Source of the DNA: an uncultured Acidimicrobiales bacterium
Lineage (GTDB): Bacteria > Actinomycetota > Acidimicrobiia > Acidimicrobiales > SHLQ01
DNA length: 57,996 nt
Reading direction: 5' to 3'
Assembly: GCA_938023735.1 (NCBI GenBank)
Contig: CALJDK010000051.1
Span: forward strand, 1 to 57,996
A model generated the notes under the pieces. That model saw only the letters and a list, made by a program, of their open reading frames with translations. It did no database searches and was not told where the DNA came from. The translations under genes were made by a program, and so were the position numbers. Positions 34,941 to 43,896 of the stretch are shown one piece after another; position 1 is the first letter of the stretch, and the number at the start of each line of letters is the position of its first letter.

Positions 34941-35759
34941 TTAGAGCGTCAGGGAGAGTTCTAGGGCTTCGACGACGCCGTCGTTCTCTACATCGGCGAC
35001 TACCCGGTCGGCGACGGCTAGGGCGTGTTGGTCGGCGTTGCCCATCGCTACCGGGTAGCCGACAGCCTCGAGGGCCAGGACATCGTTGTGCCCGTCACCA
35101 ATCATCATGGTTCGAGCCGCCGTGGTACCGATTTCAGCGGCGAGGCGTTCGATGGCGGTGCCTTTGTTTGCACCGGCCTTGGTGATCGACACGAACGCCA
35201 CGCCGGGCTGAACGGGCGACGTCGCCGACGTGGCCTGCGTACCTTCAGGCGCAGCGGCCAAGGCATCGGCCGAATCCTCGACCGGCACGATGAGTTGTAC
35301 CCGCACAATTCTGTTCGAGAGGTTGTTCGACAGGTTATTCGAGAGTTCGCTGAGCGGTCGCCGCTCGAACGGTACCCCCATCAGGGCGGCGTGATCGACC
35401 GCCGACTGATGGTCAGAGTCGACCACGTATCGTCGGGTCTCGTAGAACTCGACCACCCAATCGTTCTCAGCGCCAACCGCCGCACAGGCGTTGACCTGGT
35501 CGGTTGTAAGCGACAGGTTTCGCTCCTCGCCGGTGCCCGCGTGGAGCAGCGACGCACCGGCATGAAAAATGTGCCACCCGTTGGGATCGAGCCTCACGGC
35601 GTAGTCCCACGACTTCCCGAACGCCCCCCGAGCCGTGCAAAGCGCAAGGTGTTGGCCTCGCCCAACCGCTTTGTCGGTTGCCTCCCAAACCGCCTCGGTT
35701 GGTTCGCCAGATGGCCCAACGAGGGTTCCGTCGACATCGATACAAATGAGTGGAAGCAC
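34941..35759 (-). CDS. HAD-superfamily hydrolase (Cof-type phosphatase)
   Basis: 272 residues from GTG 35759, which gives the proper start just before CIDVDGTLVG (motif I, nucleophile Asp). Motif II Thr lies in ALCTARG, the Lys in KAGANKGTAI and motif IV in GDGHNDVLAL. The cap is Cof-type, between residues 85 and 185, and includes the 12-nt repeated Asn-Asn-Leu-Ser linker at 35313-35348. Such enzymes dephosphorylate sugar phosphates, phosphoglycolate or riboflavin intermediates. The gene converges on the RNB gene and diverges from oleA; an open frame to 35981 is rejected as overlapping the ole promoter. Confidence 0.85.
   Translation of the reverse strand: MLPLICIDVDGTLVGPSGEPTEAVWEATDKAVGRGQHLALCTARGAFGKSWDYAVRLDPNGWHIFHAGASLLHAGTGEERNLSLTTDQVNACAAVGAENDWVVEFYETRRYVVDSDHQSAVDHAALMGVPFERRPLSELSNNLSNNLSNRIVRVQLIVPVEDSADALAAAPEGTQATSATSPVQPGVAFVSITKAGANKGTAIERLAAEIGTTAARTMMIGDGHNDVLALEAVGYPVAMGNADQHALAVADRVVADVENDGVVEALELSLTL
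35313..35348. repeat. 3 x 12-bp tandem repeat in HAD cap
   Basis: Units GTTCGAGAGGTT, GTTCGACAGGTT and ATTCGAGAGTTC encode repeated Asn-Asn-Leu-Ser on the minus strand within the HAD cap. Confidence 0.85.
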
Positions 35760-35840
35760 CAGCGCAGCATAGATGTAACCAACGGTCTCCAGATGCGGTC
35801 TGAAAGCCGTACCCGAACAGGGCTTGGCCGAACAAGACCT

Positions 35841-35860
35841 TTTGTCCGGTACGTGACAAA
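35841..35860. promoter_or_regulatory. Inverted repeat upstream of oleA
   Basis: TTTGTC, spacer CGGTACGT, GACAAA: perfect 6-bp dyad 30 bases ahead of the oleA ATG, which has GAGAGGGG as ribosome site. Candidate operator for the ole operon. Confidence 0.4.
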
Positions 35861-35889
35861 CTCCGTGTTCGGTAATTGAGAGGGGCCTC

Positions 35890-36906
35890 ATGGCCGGGAA
35901 TGCAAGCTTTACCTTCAACGACGTAGCGGTCGTATCTCTCGCGAACGTGCACGCACCCGAAGTAGTCACCTCCGACGACATCGATCTCCGTCTCGCCGAC
36001 TTCTATGAGCGGGTCGACGCCAAACCCGGCCTCCTTCAGAGCCTTGCTGGAATCAGCAAACGTCGCCAATGGCCCGAAGGGTTCAGCTTCATGGACGCTG
36101 CGGCGGCGGCGGGCGAACTGGCGCTCGAACGTTCCGGCGTCGACCGAGAAAACATCGGCCTTCTTGTCGACACCTCCGTCTGCCGTGAGCGGCTCGAGCC
36201 TTCGAGTGCCGTCACCGTCCACAACACCCTCGGCATGCCATCGAGCTGCATGAACTACGACCTTGGCAACGCTTGCCTTGGTTTCCTCAACGCAATGCAC
36301 TTGGCCGGCGTGCTGATCGAAAGCGGACAGATCGACTACGCGCTCGTGGTCGATGGCGAGGGCACCCGCGAGATCCATGGCAACACCATCGATCGCCTCG
36401 ACGCCAGCGACAACATCGACGACCTCTTCGAGAATTTCGCTTCGCTGACCCTCGGATCAGGCTCAGCCGCCATGGTCCTTGGCCGCCACTCAGAAAACCC
36501 AGGCAGCCACAAAGTGGTCGGCGGATTCTTTCGAGCTGCAACCGAGTACCACGAGCTCTGCGTGGGCTCGCTCGAGAAAATGCGCACCGACACCCGTGCC
36601 CTCCTCGATGCCGGAACCGGCGTCGTCAAGGTCTGCTGGGATGAAGCCGACCGGCCCGACTGGAACGACGCCGACGCCTTCATCCTCCACCAGATCTCTG
36701 AAGTGCACACCCAGGCAATGATCGATCTGCTCGGGCTCGACGAAGAACGCGTTGTTCGCACCTTCCCCGAGTTCGGAAATATCGGCCCGGCGGCCATTCC
36801 CTTCACGCTGGCCGAAATCTCCGAGAAGCTCGTCGACGGCGACAAAGTTCTCTGCATGGGAGCTGGCTCGGGCATCAACGCGTCGGTTATCGAACTGATC
36901 TGGTGA
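35890..36906 (+). CDS. oleA: OleA, 3-oxoacyl-ACP synthase III-like head-to-head condensing enzyme
   Basis: 338 residues. Thiolase fold with Cys129 in GNACLGF, His267 in ILHQIS and Asn297 in EFGNIGP, the KASIII/OleA triad. In olefin biosynthesis OleA condenses two fatty acyl-CoAs to a beta-keto acid, without the ACP chemistry of FabH. The gene is followed by an ATGA-type overlap (36903-36906) with oleBC, then oleD, so the whole oleABCD set is present. A GAGAGGGG ribosome site precedes the ATG. Context makes OleA more likely than FabH. Confidence 0.92.
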   Translation: MAGNASFTFNDVAVVSLANVHAPEVVTSDDIDLRLADFYERVDAKPGLLQSLAGISKRRQWPEGFSFMDAAAAAGELALERSGVDRENIGLLVDTSVCRERLEPSSAVTVHNTLGMPSSCMNYDLGNACLGFLNAMHLAGVLIESGQIDYALVVDGEGTREIHGNTIDRLDASDNIDDLFENFASLTLGSGSAAMVLGRHSENPGSHKVVGGFFRAATEYHELCVGSLEKMRTDTRALLDAGTGVVKVCWDEADRPDWNDADAFILHQISEVHTQAMIDLLGLDEERVVRTFPEFGNIGPAAIPFTLAEISEKLVDGDKVLCMGAGSGINASVIELIW

Positions 36907-39506
36907 CCAAGGGTTTACCGGCTCCGGCGGAGTTTCCTCCGGCGGGGCTCTCGGAGCTTCGCCCCGAATGGTCGCGGCTCATCACCGCGCCCGATCACAC
37001 GGGCCAAGACCGAACCTGGCACCTACTCGATAGCAGCGCCGGCGAAGACACCTCTTCGAGCGAACCTCGCCTCACCGTGTTGTGCGTGCACGGCAACCCG
37101 TCGTGGTCGTACCTTTGGCGGTCGGTACTGGCCGGTGCTCCCAGCGATGTGCGGGTCATCGCTGTCGACCAGCTCGACATGGGTTTCTCCGAGCGAACCG
37201 GCGTCCAACGTCGCCTTGTCGCTCGAGTCGACGACCTGTGCGCCCTCACCGATCACCTTGAGATTCAGGGTCCTGTCGTCACCATCGCACACGACTGGGG
37301 CGGCCCCGTGTCGCTTGGCTGGGCGCTTCGCCATGTCGACCAGCTCCAAGGGGTGGTGCTCACCAACACTGCGGTGCATCAGCCCGAAGGGTCACCCGCC
37401 CCGAGTCTTATTCGAGCCGCACGCACTCCAGGCCTGTTTCAAGCCACCACCGTCAACTCCGCCACCTTCGTGCACGGAGCGATCGAGCTGTCGCGACCCC
37501 GACTCGCCAAAGGCGTACGAGAAGCGTTGCTTGCGCCGTATCGCACCGCCGAGCGCCGCCAAGCCATCGGCGACTTTGTCGAAGACATCCCTCTCGACCC
37601 CAGCCATCCGAGCTATGCGCCGCTGGCCGCCATCGCCGATGGCCTTGCCGAGCTTCGCGACATCCCGGCCTTACTGCTGTGGGGACCATCGGATCCAGTG
37701 TTCTCCGACCTCTATCTTCACGACCTCGAGGCTCGACTCCCCCACGCCGATGTGCACCGGTTCGTCGGTGCCAGCCACTTCGTGGTCGAAGACGCCGACG
37801 TTGCCGGGGCGTTCTTCGCCTGGCTCGGCGAGCAGCGCCGGCCGTCGACTGAGCCCCCGCAAGCACGTACCCAACGCGTTCCGCTCTGGCACGAACTCGA
37901 CCGACTGCATGCCAGCCAACGCCCGGGCGTTATCGAAATCGTCGACGGCAACGCAACGACCGCTTCGTTCGCCGAGCTTTCCTCGCGAGTCGACAACGTT
38001 GCGGTTGGGCTTGCTCGACACGGCGTCGCCAAAGGTCACCGCGTGGCGCTCATGATTGAACCGGGCATCGAGCTCAACGTTGCGTTGTACGCGTGCTGGA
38101 AGATCGGTGCCGTAATCGTGCTGGTCGACTCGGGGCTCGGCCCGAAGAACATGAGCCGAGCGCTCAAGTCATCGGCCCCCGATTTTCTCATCGGGATCGA
38201 TCGCGCCCTCCGCGGCGCAAAGGCATTGCGCTGGCCAGGCCGACGGATCAGCGTGATACCGCTCAACAACCTGGAGCGGCGGCTGCTGGGTGTCGAGACG
38301 TCGCTCGCCGACCTCGAAGAACTGGGCCGAGGACCCGTCGACAACCGCCCACCGCTTCCCGACGACGACGACGACGCAGCGGTAGTTTTCACTTCAGGCT
38401 CCACCGGCCCCTCAAAGGGTGTCGTCTACCGCCACCATCAGGTGCAGGCCCAGCGAGATCTCTTGCGTGAGGTGTACGAGATCGAGGCGGACGATCGACT
38501 TGTCGCAGCCTTTGCACCCTTTGCCTTGTACGGGCCAGCCCTTGGGATCACCAGCGTGGTCCCCGACATGGACATTACCCAACCGGCAACGCTTACGGCC
38601 TCGGCGTTAGGCGACGCAACCGCCGCAGCCGATGCCACGCTGGTGTTTGCCTCGCCAGCTGCGCTCACCAACGTCCTGGCCACCCAGGGAGCGCTGAGTT
38701 CGGCGCACCGCTCGGCGTTCGACGCAGTGCGGTTGTTTCTCTCCGCCGGCGCACCGATTGGCGAAGACCTTCTGCGCCGAACCGCCGAAGTGTTTCGCAA
38801 CGCCGAAGCCCACACCCCCTACGGCATGACCGAGGTTCTCCCAGTCGCCGACATTTCGGTACGAGGCCTCGACGACAAACGCAACAACCCGACGGGCGGC
38901 GGCGTCTGCGTTGGAACTCTTGTGCCCGGCCTTTGGACCTGGCTGTACCCCGTCAACAACCTTGGCGAAACCGCGAACGATCCCACAACCGACGATGGGG
39001 TTCTCAGCGAAGTGATGGTTCACGCCGCGCACACCAAGGACCGCTACGACCGTCTCTGGTACACCGACCATCAATCGTCGCTACCCGGCGGATGGCATCG
39101 AAGTGGCGACATTGGCATGTTGGACCGCGACGGCTTGCTCTGGATTGCGGGGCGACTCGAACACGTGATCACCACCAGTGACGGGCCGCTCGGCCCGGTG
39201 TCGCTCGAACAGGCAGCGCAATCCATCCACGGCGTTACCCAGGTCGCTGCCGTGGGTGTTGGACCCGTCGGATCCCAGGTGGTCGTGTTGGTTATCCAGC
39301 CTGATCAACCGCCCCGCAAGCTCACCGAAGCAACGCCAAACCTTCGCGAACAGGTCCGTGCCGCAGTGGCCGCTCACTGCGGGCCCGCTATCGATGTCGC
39401 GGCGGTCCTCGTAGCCCCCACGATCCCGGTTGACCAACGGCATAACTCAAAGATCGACCGTCGATTTATCGCCCAACAGGCATCGATTCACCTGGCTGGA
39501 AACTAA
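36903..39506 (+). CDS. oleBC: OleBC fusion: beta-lactone decarboxylase plus beta-lactone synthetase
   Basis: 867 residues. Residues 1-310 are a haloalkane-dehalogenase-like alpha/beta hydrolase (OleB) with nucleophile Asp131 in AHDWGG; the oxyanion region HGNPSWSYLWR is near residue 61. Residues about 320-867 are an acyl-CoA-synthetase-like (ANL) domain (OleC), with the ATP-binding loop FTSGSTGPSKGVVYRHH and the RSGDIGMLDRDGLLW hinge region. OleC forms a beta-lactone from the beta-hydroxy acid and OleB removes CO2 to give the olefin. OleBC fusions are known in actinobacteria. The start overlaps oleA and the stop overlaps oleD (bases 39506). Confidence 0.92.
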   Translation: MTKGLPAPAEFPPAGLSELRPEWSRLITAPDHTGQDRTWHLLDSSAGEDTSSSEPRLTVLCVHGNPSWSYLWRSVLAGAPSDVRVIAVDQLDMGFSERTGVQRRLVARVDDLCALTDHLEIQGPVVTIAHDWGGPVSLGWALRHVDQLQGVVLTNTAVHQPEGSPAPSLIRAARTPGLFQATTVNSATFVHGAIELSRPRLAKGVREALLAPYRTAERRQAIGDFVEDIPLDPSHPSYAPLAAIADGLAELRDIPALLLWGPSDPVFSDLYLHDLEARLPHADVHRFVGASHFVVEDADVAGAFFAWLGEQRRPSTEPPQARTQRVPLWHELDRLHASQRPGVIEIVDGNATTASFAELSSRVDNVAVGLARHGVAKGHRVALMIEPGIELNVALYACWKIGAVIVLVDSGLGPKNMSRALKSSAPDFLIGIDRALRGAKALRWPGRRISVIPLNNLERRLLGVETSLADLEELGRGPVDNRPPLPDDDDDAAVVFTSGSTGPSKGVVYRHHQVQAQRDLLREVYEIEADDRLVAAFAPFALYGPALGITSVVPDMDITQPATLTASALGDATAAADATLVFASPAALTNVLATQGALSSAHRSAFDAVRLFLSAGAPIGEDLLRRTAEVFRNAEAHTPYGMTEVLPVADISVRGLDDKRNNPTGGGVCVGTLVPGLWTWLYPVNNLGETANDPTTDDGVLSEVMVHAAHTKDRYDRLWYTDHQSSLPGGWHRSGDIGMLDRDGLLWIAGRLEHVITTSDGPLGPVSLEQAAQSIHGVTQVAAVGVGPVGSQVVVLVIQPDQPPRKLTEATPNLREQVRAAVAAHCGPAIDVAAVLVAPTIPVDQRHNSKIDRRFIAQQASIHLAGN

Positions 39507-40477
39507 TGCGCGTGCTCGTCACCGGCGGCACGAGTCTGCTCGGAGCCTCGGTCATCGAGCGGCTGGCCAACCGGGGCGACGACGTCGTGTCGTTCCAACG
39601 CTCGGCCGGGTCGATCGCCGCAAGCGAAGTACTGGGCGATCTCACCGACCCCAACGCCGTCGACCGGGCGATGCGAGGCGTCGACTCGGTCATTCATCTC
39701 GCGGCGAAGGTGGGGGTGGTTGGCTCCGAGGCATCGTTTCGGGAGATCAACGTCGACGGCACCCGCAACGTGATCGAAGCGGCGCAACGCGGCGGGGTCA
39801 GCCGAGTGGTCCATGTGTCATCGCCCTCGGTAGCTCACGCCGGCAGCGCACTTGTTGGTGCGTCGGCAGGAACCGCCGATCCCACCGCAACTCGAGGGCA
39901 CTACGCCACCACCAAAGCGGCGGCCGAACTTCTTGCGCTGCGCAAGAGTACGCACCAATGCCCGATCGTAGCTATCCGTCCACACTTGGTGTGGGGGCCA
40001 GGCGATACCCAGCTGGTTGGTCGAATCGTCGAGCGGGCAAAGCAGGGTCGGCTCGCCCTAATCGGCAACGGAAGCGCGCTTATCGACAGCACCTACATCG
40101 ACAATGCGGGCGATGCGTTAGTCGCCGCGCTCGATCAAGCACCAACGCTTGGCGGTCGCGCCTTCGTGGTATCGAATGACCAACCACGGACCGTGCGCGA
40201 ACTACTCGAACAGATCGTCGAAGCATCGAGTGTTGCCACGCATATGCGGCGCGTTCCGACGCGAGCGGCGTTTCGAGGCGGCCAGCTCATCGAGTCGGTG
40301 TGGAATCGGTCGGGCTCCGACAACGATCCGCCGCTCACAAGCTTTTTGGCCGAGCAACTCTCGACTGCTCACTGGTTTGACCAACGAGAAACACAGACAG
40401 CACTTGGTTGGCAGCCGGCGGTCTCCCTCGAGGAAGGATTCCGCCGGCTACGAGCCTGGTACCAGAATGGTCAGTAA
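39506..40477 (+). CDS. oleD: OleD, NAD(P)H-dependent 2-alkyl-3-ketoalkanoate reductase
   Basis: 323 residues. Extended SDR with VLVTGGTSLLGASV at the N terminus, YATTK active-site pair and the PHLVWGPGD segment of 3-beta-hydroxysteroid/OleD enzymes. It reduces the beta-keto acid of OleA to the beta-hydroxy acid used by OleC. The ATG directly follows the oleBC stop (shared base). Two adjacent hairpins lie just after its stop. With oleA and oleBC it completes the pathway from acyl-CoA to long-chain internal olefin. Confidence 0.93.
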   Translation: MRVLVTGGTSLLGASVIERLANRGDDVVSFQRSAGSIAASEVLGDLTDPNAVDRAMRGVDSVIHLAAKVGVVGSEASFREINVDGTRNVIEAAQRGGVSRVVHVSSPSVAHAGSALVGASAGTADPTATRGHYATTKAAAELLALRKSTHQCPIVAIRPHLVWGPGDTQLVGRIVERAKQGRLALIGNGSALIDSTYIDNAGDALVAALDQAPTLGGRAFVVSNDQPRTVRELLEQIVEASSVATHMRRVPTRAAFRGGQLIESVWNRSGSDNDPPLTSFLAEQLSTAHWFDQRETQTALGWQPAVSLEEGFRRLRAWYQNGQ

Positions 40478-40515
40478 AGATCTCCGGGAGATCTCGTCAC
40501 CACTAGTGGGTGACG
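40478..40515. terminator. Tandem hairpins between convergent oleD and DUF4332 genes
   Basis: A 7-8-bp inverted repeat AGATCTCC-G-GGAGATCT (40478-40494) right after the oleD stop is followed by a second dyad CGTCACC ... GGTGACG (40495-40515) overlapping the stop of the minus-strand gene. No T-tract is seen, so terminator function is a proposal. Confidence 0.5.
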
Positions 40516-40907
40516 GCTGGCTTGAGCTTCTTGGCGTGGGCAACCCAGCGCTTTACCTCGGGGAGTGACGGGGGACGACGAACCGCCTTCTTCTTGGCGT
40601 TTACCTCGAGCATCTTGGCGTGGAGGTTCTCGACGTTGCGGGTGCGAAGTTCCTTGACGGTATCGACACCGGCCAGCTCGAGCAGGTCGCTGTATTCCTC
40701 GCCGACGCCCTTGATGCGCATCAGGTCGGCCCGGTTGACCCATCCGAGGATCTGCTTCTCGGTGCAACCCGAGTCCTTCGCAGCAGCTGAGCGACCGGCC
40801 TTCGAGCCGCAGTCTTTGAGAAGGCGTTCGGTGGTTTTGATGCCGCACTTGGCCATTGCTTTTGCGTACTTGGGACCAATGCCTTCGATGGTGGCAAGAC
40901 TTGTCAT
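40503..40907 (-). CDS. DUF4332 helix-hairpin-helix protein
   Basis: 134 residues. Repeated helix-hairpin-helix motifs: IEGIGPKYAKAMAKCGI near the start and IKGVGEEYSDLLELAGV in the middle, separated by GCTEKQILGWVNRADL, which matches the DUF4332 family. Such domains contact DNA phosphates non-specifically or form protein-protein contacts. C-terminal end Lys/Ala/Arg-rich. GGAAGG precedes the ATG. In the leader, ATGGGTAGAGA is duplicated at 40923-40933 and 40936-40946. Confidence 0.85.
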   Translation of the reverse strand: MTSLATIEGIGPKYAKAMAKCGIKTTERLLKDCGSKAGRSAAAKDSGCTEKQILGWVNRADLMRIKGVGEEYSDLLELAGVDTVKELRTRNVENLHAKMLEVNAKKKAVRRPPSLPEVKRWVAHAKKLKPAVTH

Positions 40908-41055
40908 GGTGGGGACCTTCCAATGGGTAGAGAAGATGGGTAGAGAGGATTGCTCGAGAAGCCGAGGCGATACCTCGCTGGGGTGACGGTAGCTCTATCG
41001 GCTGCACTTCGTCCACGCTGAGGTTTTTCGACTTCGGCCCAGATCAGAGAACCGG

Positions 41056-41727
41056 TTAGAGATTTGTGGCCGACGGAAGCCCAGCTAGATGGGCTGCATC
41101 GTTGTAGCGAACCAGTGCCCAGCGGTCGCGATCGTCGTCGCGCTTCAGCTCGGTCAACGACGTGTTGAGCGTATGAAGGTCGAAGGTTGGACGCAGCCCC
41201 AATCCCAGAAAAGTGCGTAACGCAACATCGACAACACCGGCATGGCAAGCCACGACCGTGGATTCTCCCCGATGCTTTTCGACCACCGCATGGAGTGCGT
41301 TACCAGCCCGGTGATGGAACCCGGCGAGCGATTCGGCCCCCGGCGCCATGGGGCGAAATGGCTCGTCGACAAAGTCGAACATCTCGTACACGTCGCCGAA
41401 GTCGGCAAACGGCAGACCATCGGCCTCGCCCGGGCGGTGCTCTTCGAGATCGGCGTCGATTTGTAGCTCGTGGTCGCCAAGCGCTGGCAGGATGATCTGG
41501 GCGGTCTCGATAGCGCGAGGCATGGTGCTGGCCCACACGTTGTGCGCTTCAAAAGGGGCGTCGACCAGACGCTGTCGCAGCGCCTCGGCTTGCTGTTTTC
41601 CGAGCGCAGAGAGTCCGCTACAGGTTTTGGGACCGCCGATGACCCGGTCGACGGTGACCTGAGACTCGCCATGGCGAACCAGAAGTAGGCGGGTTGTAGC
41701 CGAACCTTCGGCTGAAGAGTCGGCCAC
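41056..41727 (-). CDS. Histidine phosphatase superfamily protein
   Basis: 223 residues from GTG 41727, directly 2 bases beyond the map stop; the frame upstream is map's shadow. RLLLVRHGESQ carries the phospho-accepting His, with LEEHRPGEADG (acid/Glu side) and VACHAGVV (second catalytic His) completing the site. Phosphoglycerate mutase-like fold, possibly acting on small phosphoesters. Probably co-transcribed with map. Exact substrate unknown. Confidence 0.85.
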   Translation of the reverse strand: MADSSAEGSATTRLLLVRHGESQVTVDRVIGGPKTCSGLSALGKQQAEALRQRLVDAPFEAHNVWASTMPRAIETAQIILPALGDHELQIDADLEEHRPGEADGLPFADFGDVYEMFDFVDEPFRPMAPGAESLAGFHHRAGNALHAVVEKHRGESTVVACHAGVVDVALRTFLGLGLRPTFDLHTLNTSLTELKRDDDRDRWALVRYNDAAHLAGLPSATNL

Positions 41728-41729
41728 GG

Positions 41730-42662
41730 CTAGCGGTACATGTCGTGAGCGCACTCGCCCGCAGGCGTAACAGTCATCACGTCGACGCCGTCGTCGGCCA
41801 TCACCATCGTGTGCTCGAACTGCGCCGTGCGGCGACCGTCGACGGTGAGGGCGGTCCAGTCGTCGTCCCACATATACATGTCGGGGGCGCCGAGCGTGAG
41901 CATCGGTTCGATGGTGAAGCTCATGCCAAGCTCGATACGGGTGTTTGCTCGGCGGTCGTAGTAGTGAGGTATCTGCAGACCGCCGTGGAAATCGGTACCA
42001 ACACCGTGCCCAATGAACTCACGGACGACGCCCAATTGGTGGGCTTTGGCGTGACTCTCGATGGCCCGGCCGATGGAGCTCACCGGCGAACCCGGTCGAA
42101 GGACGTCCATGCCGGCATACAGCGCATGTCGGGTTTCGGCAACCAACGTTTTGGAGAACTCGTCGGTTTCGCCAGCGATAAAGGTGGTCGAGGTGTCGCC
42201 ATGGACCCCTTCGCAGAACACGGTGACATCGATGTTGATGATGTCGCCCTCGGCGAGGGGTCGACTATCGGGGATTCCGTGGCAGATCACTTCGTTGATC
42301 GAGGTACAAACCGACTTGGGGAACCCGCGATAGTTGAGCGGACTCGGGTAACAGTTGCGCTTCAGGGCCTCTTCGTGGGTAATTCGATCGAGTTCGTCGG
42401 TGGTCACTCCGGGCGCAACATGGCTGCCCACAATCATCAGAATCTCGGCCGCTTTGGCGCCGGTTCGACGCATCCGAGCGATCTCGTCGTCAGTTCGAGT
42501 CAGGGGCGATCGCGAGGGGCCAGGCTCACCCGTTTTTGCGTAGGGCGGAAGTTCGATCGTTGCTGGCACCGCGCGACGAAGCGACTGAATGCCTGGTGTG
42601 ATCGGCGGATCGGAAGGGGGTGCAAGAGTGGCGGTACCGCCACGACGTTTTCTTTTTGCCAC
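41730..42662 (-). CDS. map: Methionine aminopeptidase, type I
   Basis: 310 residues from GTG. The first about 55 residues are a basic, Pro-rich extension (AKRKRRGGTATLAPPSD, then ELPPYAKTGEPGPS), as in the longer actinobacterial MetAP1c, and the pita-bread domain follows. Metal ligands: Asp in INIDVTVF, Asp in HGDTST, His in GHGVGTDFHG, Glu in TIEPML and the terminal Glu in TAQFEHT. It removes the initiator Met from nascent proteins. Histidine phosphatase begins 2 bases downstream. Start context AGAGGCGTGGCA is shared with the tetR gene. Confidence 0.93.
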   Translation of the reverse strand: MAKRKRRGGTATLAPPSDPPITPGIQSLRRAVPATIELPPYAKTGEPGPSRSPLTRTDDEIARMRRTGAKAAEILMIVGSHVAPGVTTDELDRITHEEALKRNCYPSPLNYRGFPKSVCTSINEVICHGIPDSRPLAEGDIINIDVTVFCEGVHGDTSTTFIAGETDEFSKTLVAETRHALYAGMDVLRPGSPVSSIGRAIESHAKAHQLGVVREFIGHGVGTDFHGGLQIPHYYDRRANTRIELGMSFTIEPMLTLGAPDMYMWDDDWTALTVDGRRTAQFEHTMVMADDGVDVMTVTPAGECAHDMYR

Positions 42663-42702
42663 GCCTCTAGCGTACCGTCCCGACCCCGCCGAGGCCGAAG
42701 CA

Positions 42703-43158
42703 CTAGTCGATGAATCGAGAAACCGTCTCGACGATTGCTGCCGGTTTCGCTACGTCTTCGATTTCGACCGTCACCGCCACGACCGCCTGCACCCCTCCGG
42801 CGACGTCGGTGACCTCGGCAATGGTGCCGGTGGCCCGGATCCTGGAATCGACGGGCACGGGCGAAGGAAACCGCACCTTGTTGACGCCGTAGTTGATGCC
42901 CATCGAGACGTTCTGAACTTCCATGAGCTGCGGCAGAAAGTGATTGACCAGCGACATGGTGAGATAGCCGTGGGCGATGGTGGTACCGAATGGCCCGTCG
43001 GCCGCTGCGGCGGGATCGACATGAATCCACTGATGATCGAGTGTTGCATCGGCAAAGGCATCGATACGCCCCTGGTCGATCGTGAACCACTCGGTGGGAC
43101 CCAAGGTGGCCCCAACCGCCTGCGCAAGTGCTGCCGTGCCGTTGAATGTTTCTGCCAT
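42703..43158 (-). CDS. MaoC-family hotdog dehydratase
   Basis: 151 residues. Single hotdog fold with the R-specific hydratase motif: Asp in DATLDHQWIHVDP and its His, then the GPFGTTIAHGYLT segment with active-site Asp-His pair. Members hydrate trans-2-enoyl-CoA to (R)-3-hydroxyacyl-CoA or act on oxidised polyketide-type substrates. The gene diverges from a short alpha/beta hydrolase gene, 23 bases away, and lies 40 bases upstream of map on the same strand. Confidence 0.85.
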   Translation of the reverse strand: MAETFNGTAALAQAVGATLGPTEWFTIDQGRIDAFADATLDHQWIHVDPAAAADGPFGTTIAHGYLTMSLVNHFLPQLMEVQNVSMGINYGVNKVRFPSPVPVDSRIRATGTIAEVTDVAGGVQAVVAVTVEIEDVAKPAAIVETVSRFID

Positions 43159-43181
43159 GTGCTCACAGTAGCCTTACCGTC

Positions 43182-43853
43182 ATGCGACTTGTTGTGAGCG
43201 ACGTTGGCGAAGGTCCTCTGGTCATTTGTCTGCACGGCATGGGACATAGTTCGGCCATTTGGGACGACATCGCCACCCGTCTGTCGGTGGCGTTTCGGGT
43301 CGTTTGCCCCGATCTTCTCGGCCACGGCGGATCCCCAACCCCGCCAGATCCCGCTGCGTATCGGCGCGACCGATGCCTTGAGGACATCGACGAAATCATC
43401 GCCGAGCATCGCGAGATCGGCGAGGTTCCGGTGATCGTTGGCCACGGCTTTGGGGGCTACCTGGCGCTGAGCTATGCGATTGAACGAAGCGACGCGGTTC
43501 GCGGCCTCGCGGTAATCGGCGCGGCGGCAGGCTTCGAAAACCCGGTGGCTCAGGTCGACTGGAACGACAAGACCATGGCGAGCGCCGACGAACTCGGCAT
43601 CGAGCCGGTGGCCTGCAATCTTGGCCTTATCCGCGATTCGATGGTGTTTGACCGACTCGAAGAGGTCGATGCTCCAACGCTCATCATGGTTGGCGAGGAC
43701 GACGTCGCCTTCAACGGCGCCGCGCTGCTGATGGAGGCTCGAATTCCCAAGAACACCCTGGCGGTCATCGAGGGCGCTCGACACAACGCGCATCAGACCC
43801 ATGCTGACCAGATCACCCGGCTCCTCCACCCATTCCTACGGGACATTCCGTAG
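43182..43853 (+). CDS. Alpha/beta hydrolase without the nucleophilic serine
   Basis: 223 residues from ATG 43182. HGMGHSSAIWDDIATRL provides the oxyanion loop, DLLGHGGSP the next region, and an acid Asp (VGEDDVAFN) and His (EGARHNAHQTH) are in place, but the nucleophile elbow reads VGHGFGG (Gly89 where Ser is expected). It may be inactive, or use another residue or cofactor. The gene diverges from the MaoC dehydratase and ends 43 bases before the convergent DUF937 gene. Confidence 0.8.
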   Translation: MRLVVSDVGEGPLVICLHGMGHSSAIWDDIATRLSVAFRVVCPDLLGHGGSPTPPDPAAYRRDRCLEDIDEIIAEHREIGEVPVIVGHGFGGYLALSYAIERSDAVRGLAVIGAAAGFENPVAQVDWNDKTMASADELGIEPVACNLGLIRDSMVFDRLEEVDAPTLIMVGEDDVAFNGAALLMEARIPKNTLAVIEGARHNAHQTHADQITRLLHPFLRDIP

Positions 43854-43896
43854 AGAAGCTGGTAGAGGGAGCCAGGAAGATCCAGCGAGAGAGTTG

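Noticed and set aside
35760..35981. N-terminal extension of the HAD hydrolase to 35981
   Set aside because: It would overlap the oleA promoter and start; the natural start is GTG 35759 directly before the DVDGT motif.
40471..41016. Minus-strand frame (181 codons) overlapping the DUF4332 gene
   Set aside because: Out of frame with the recognised HhH repeats and lower-quality composition.
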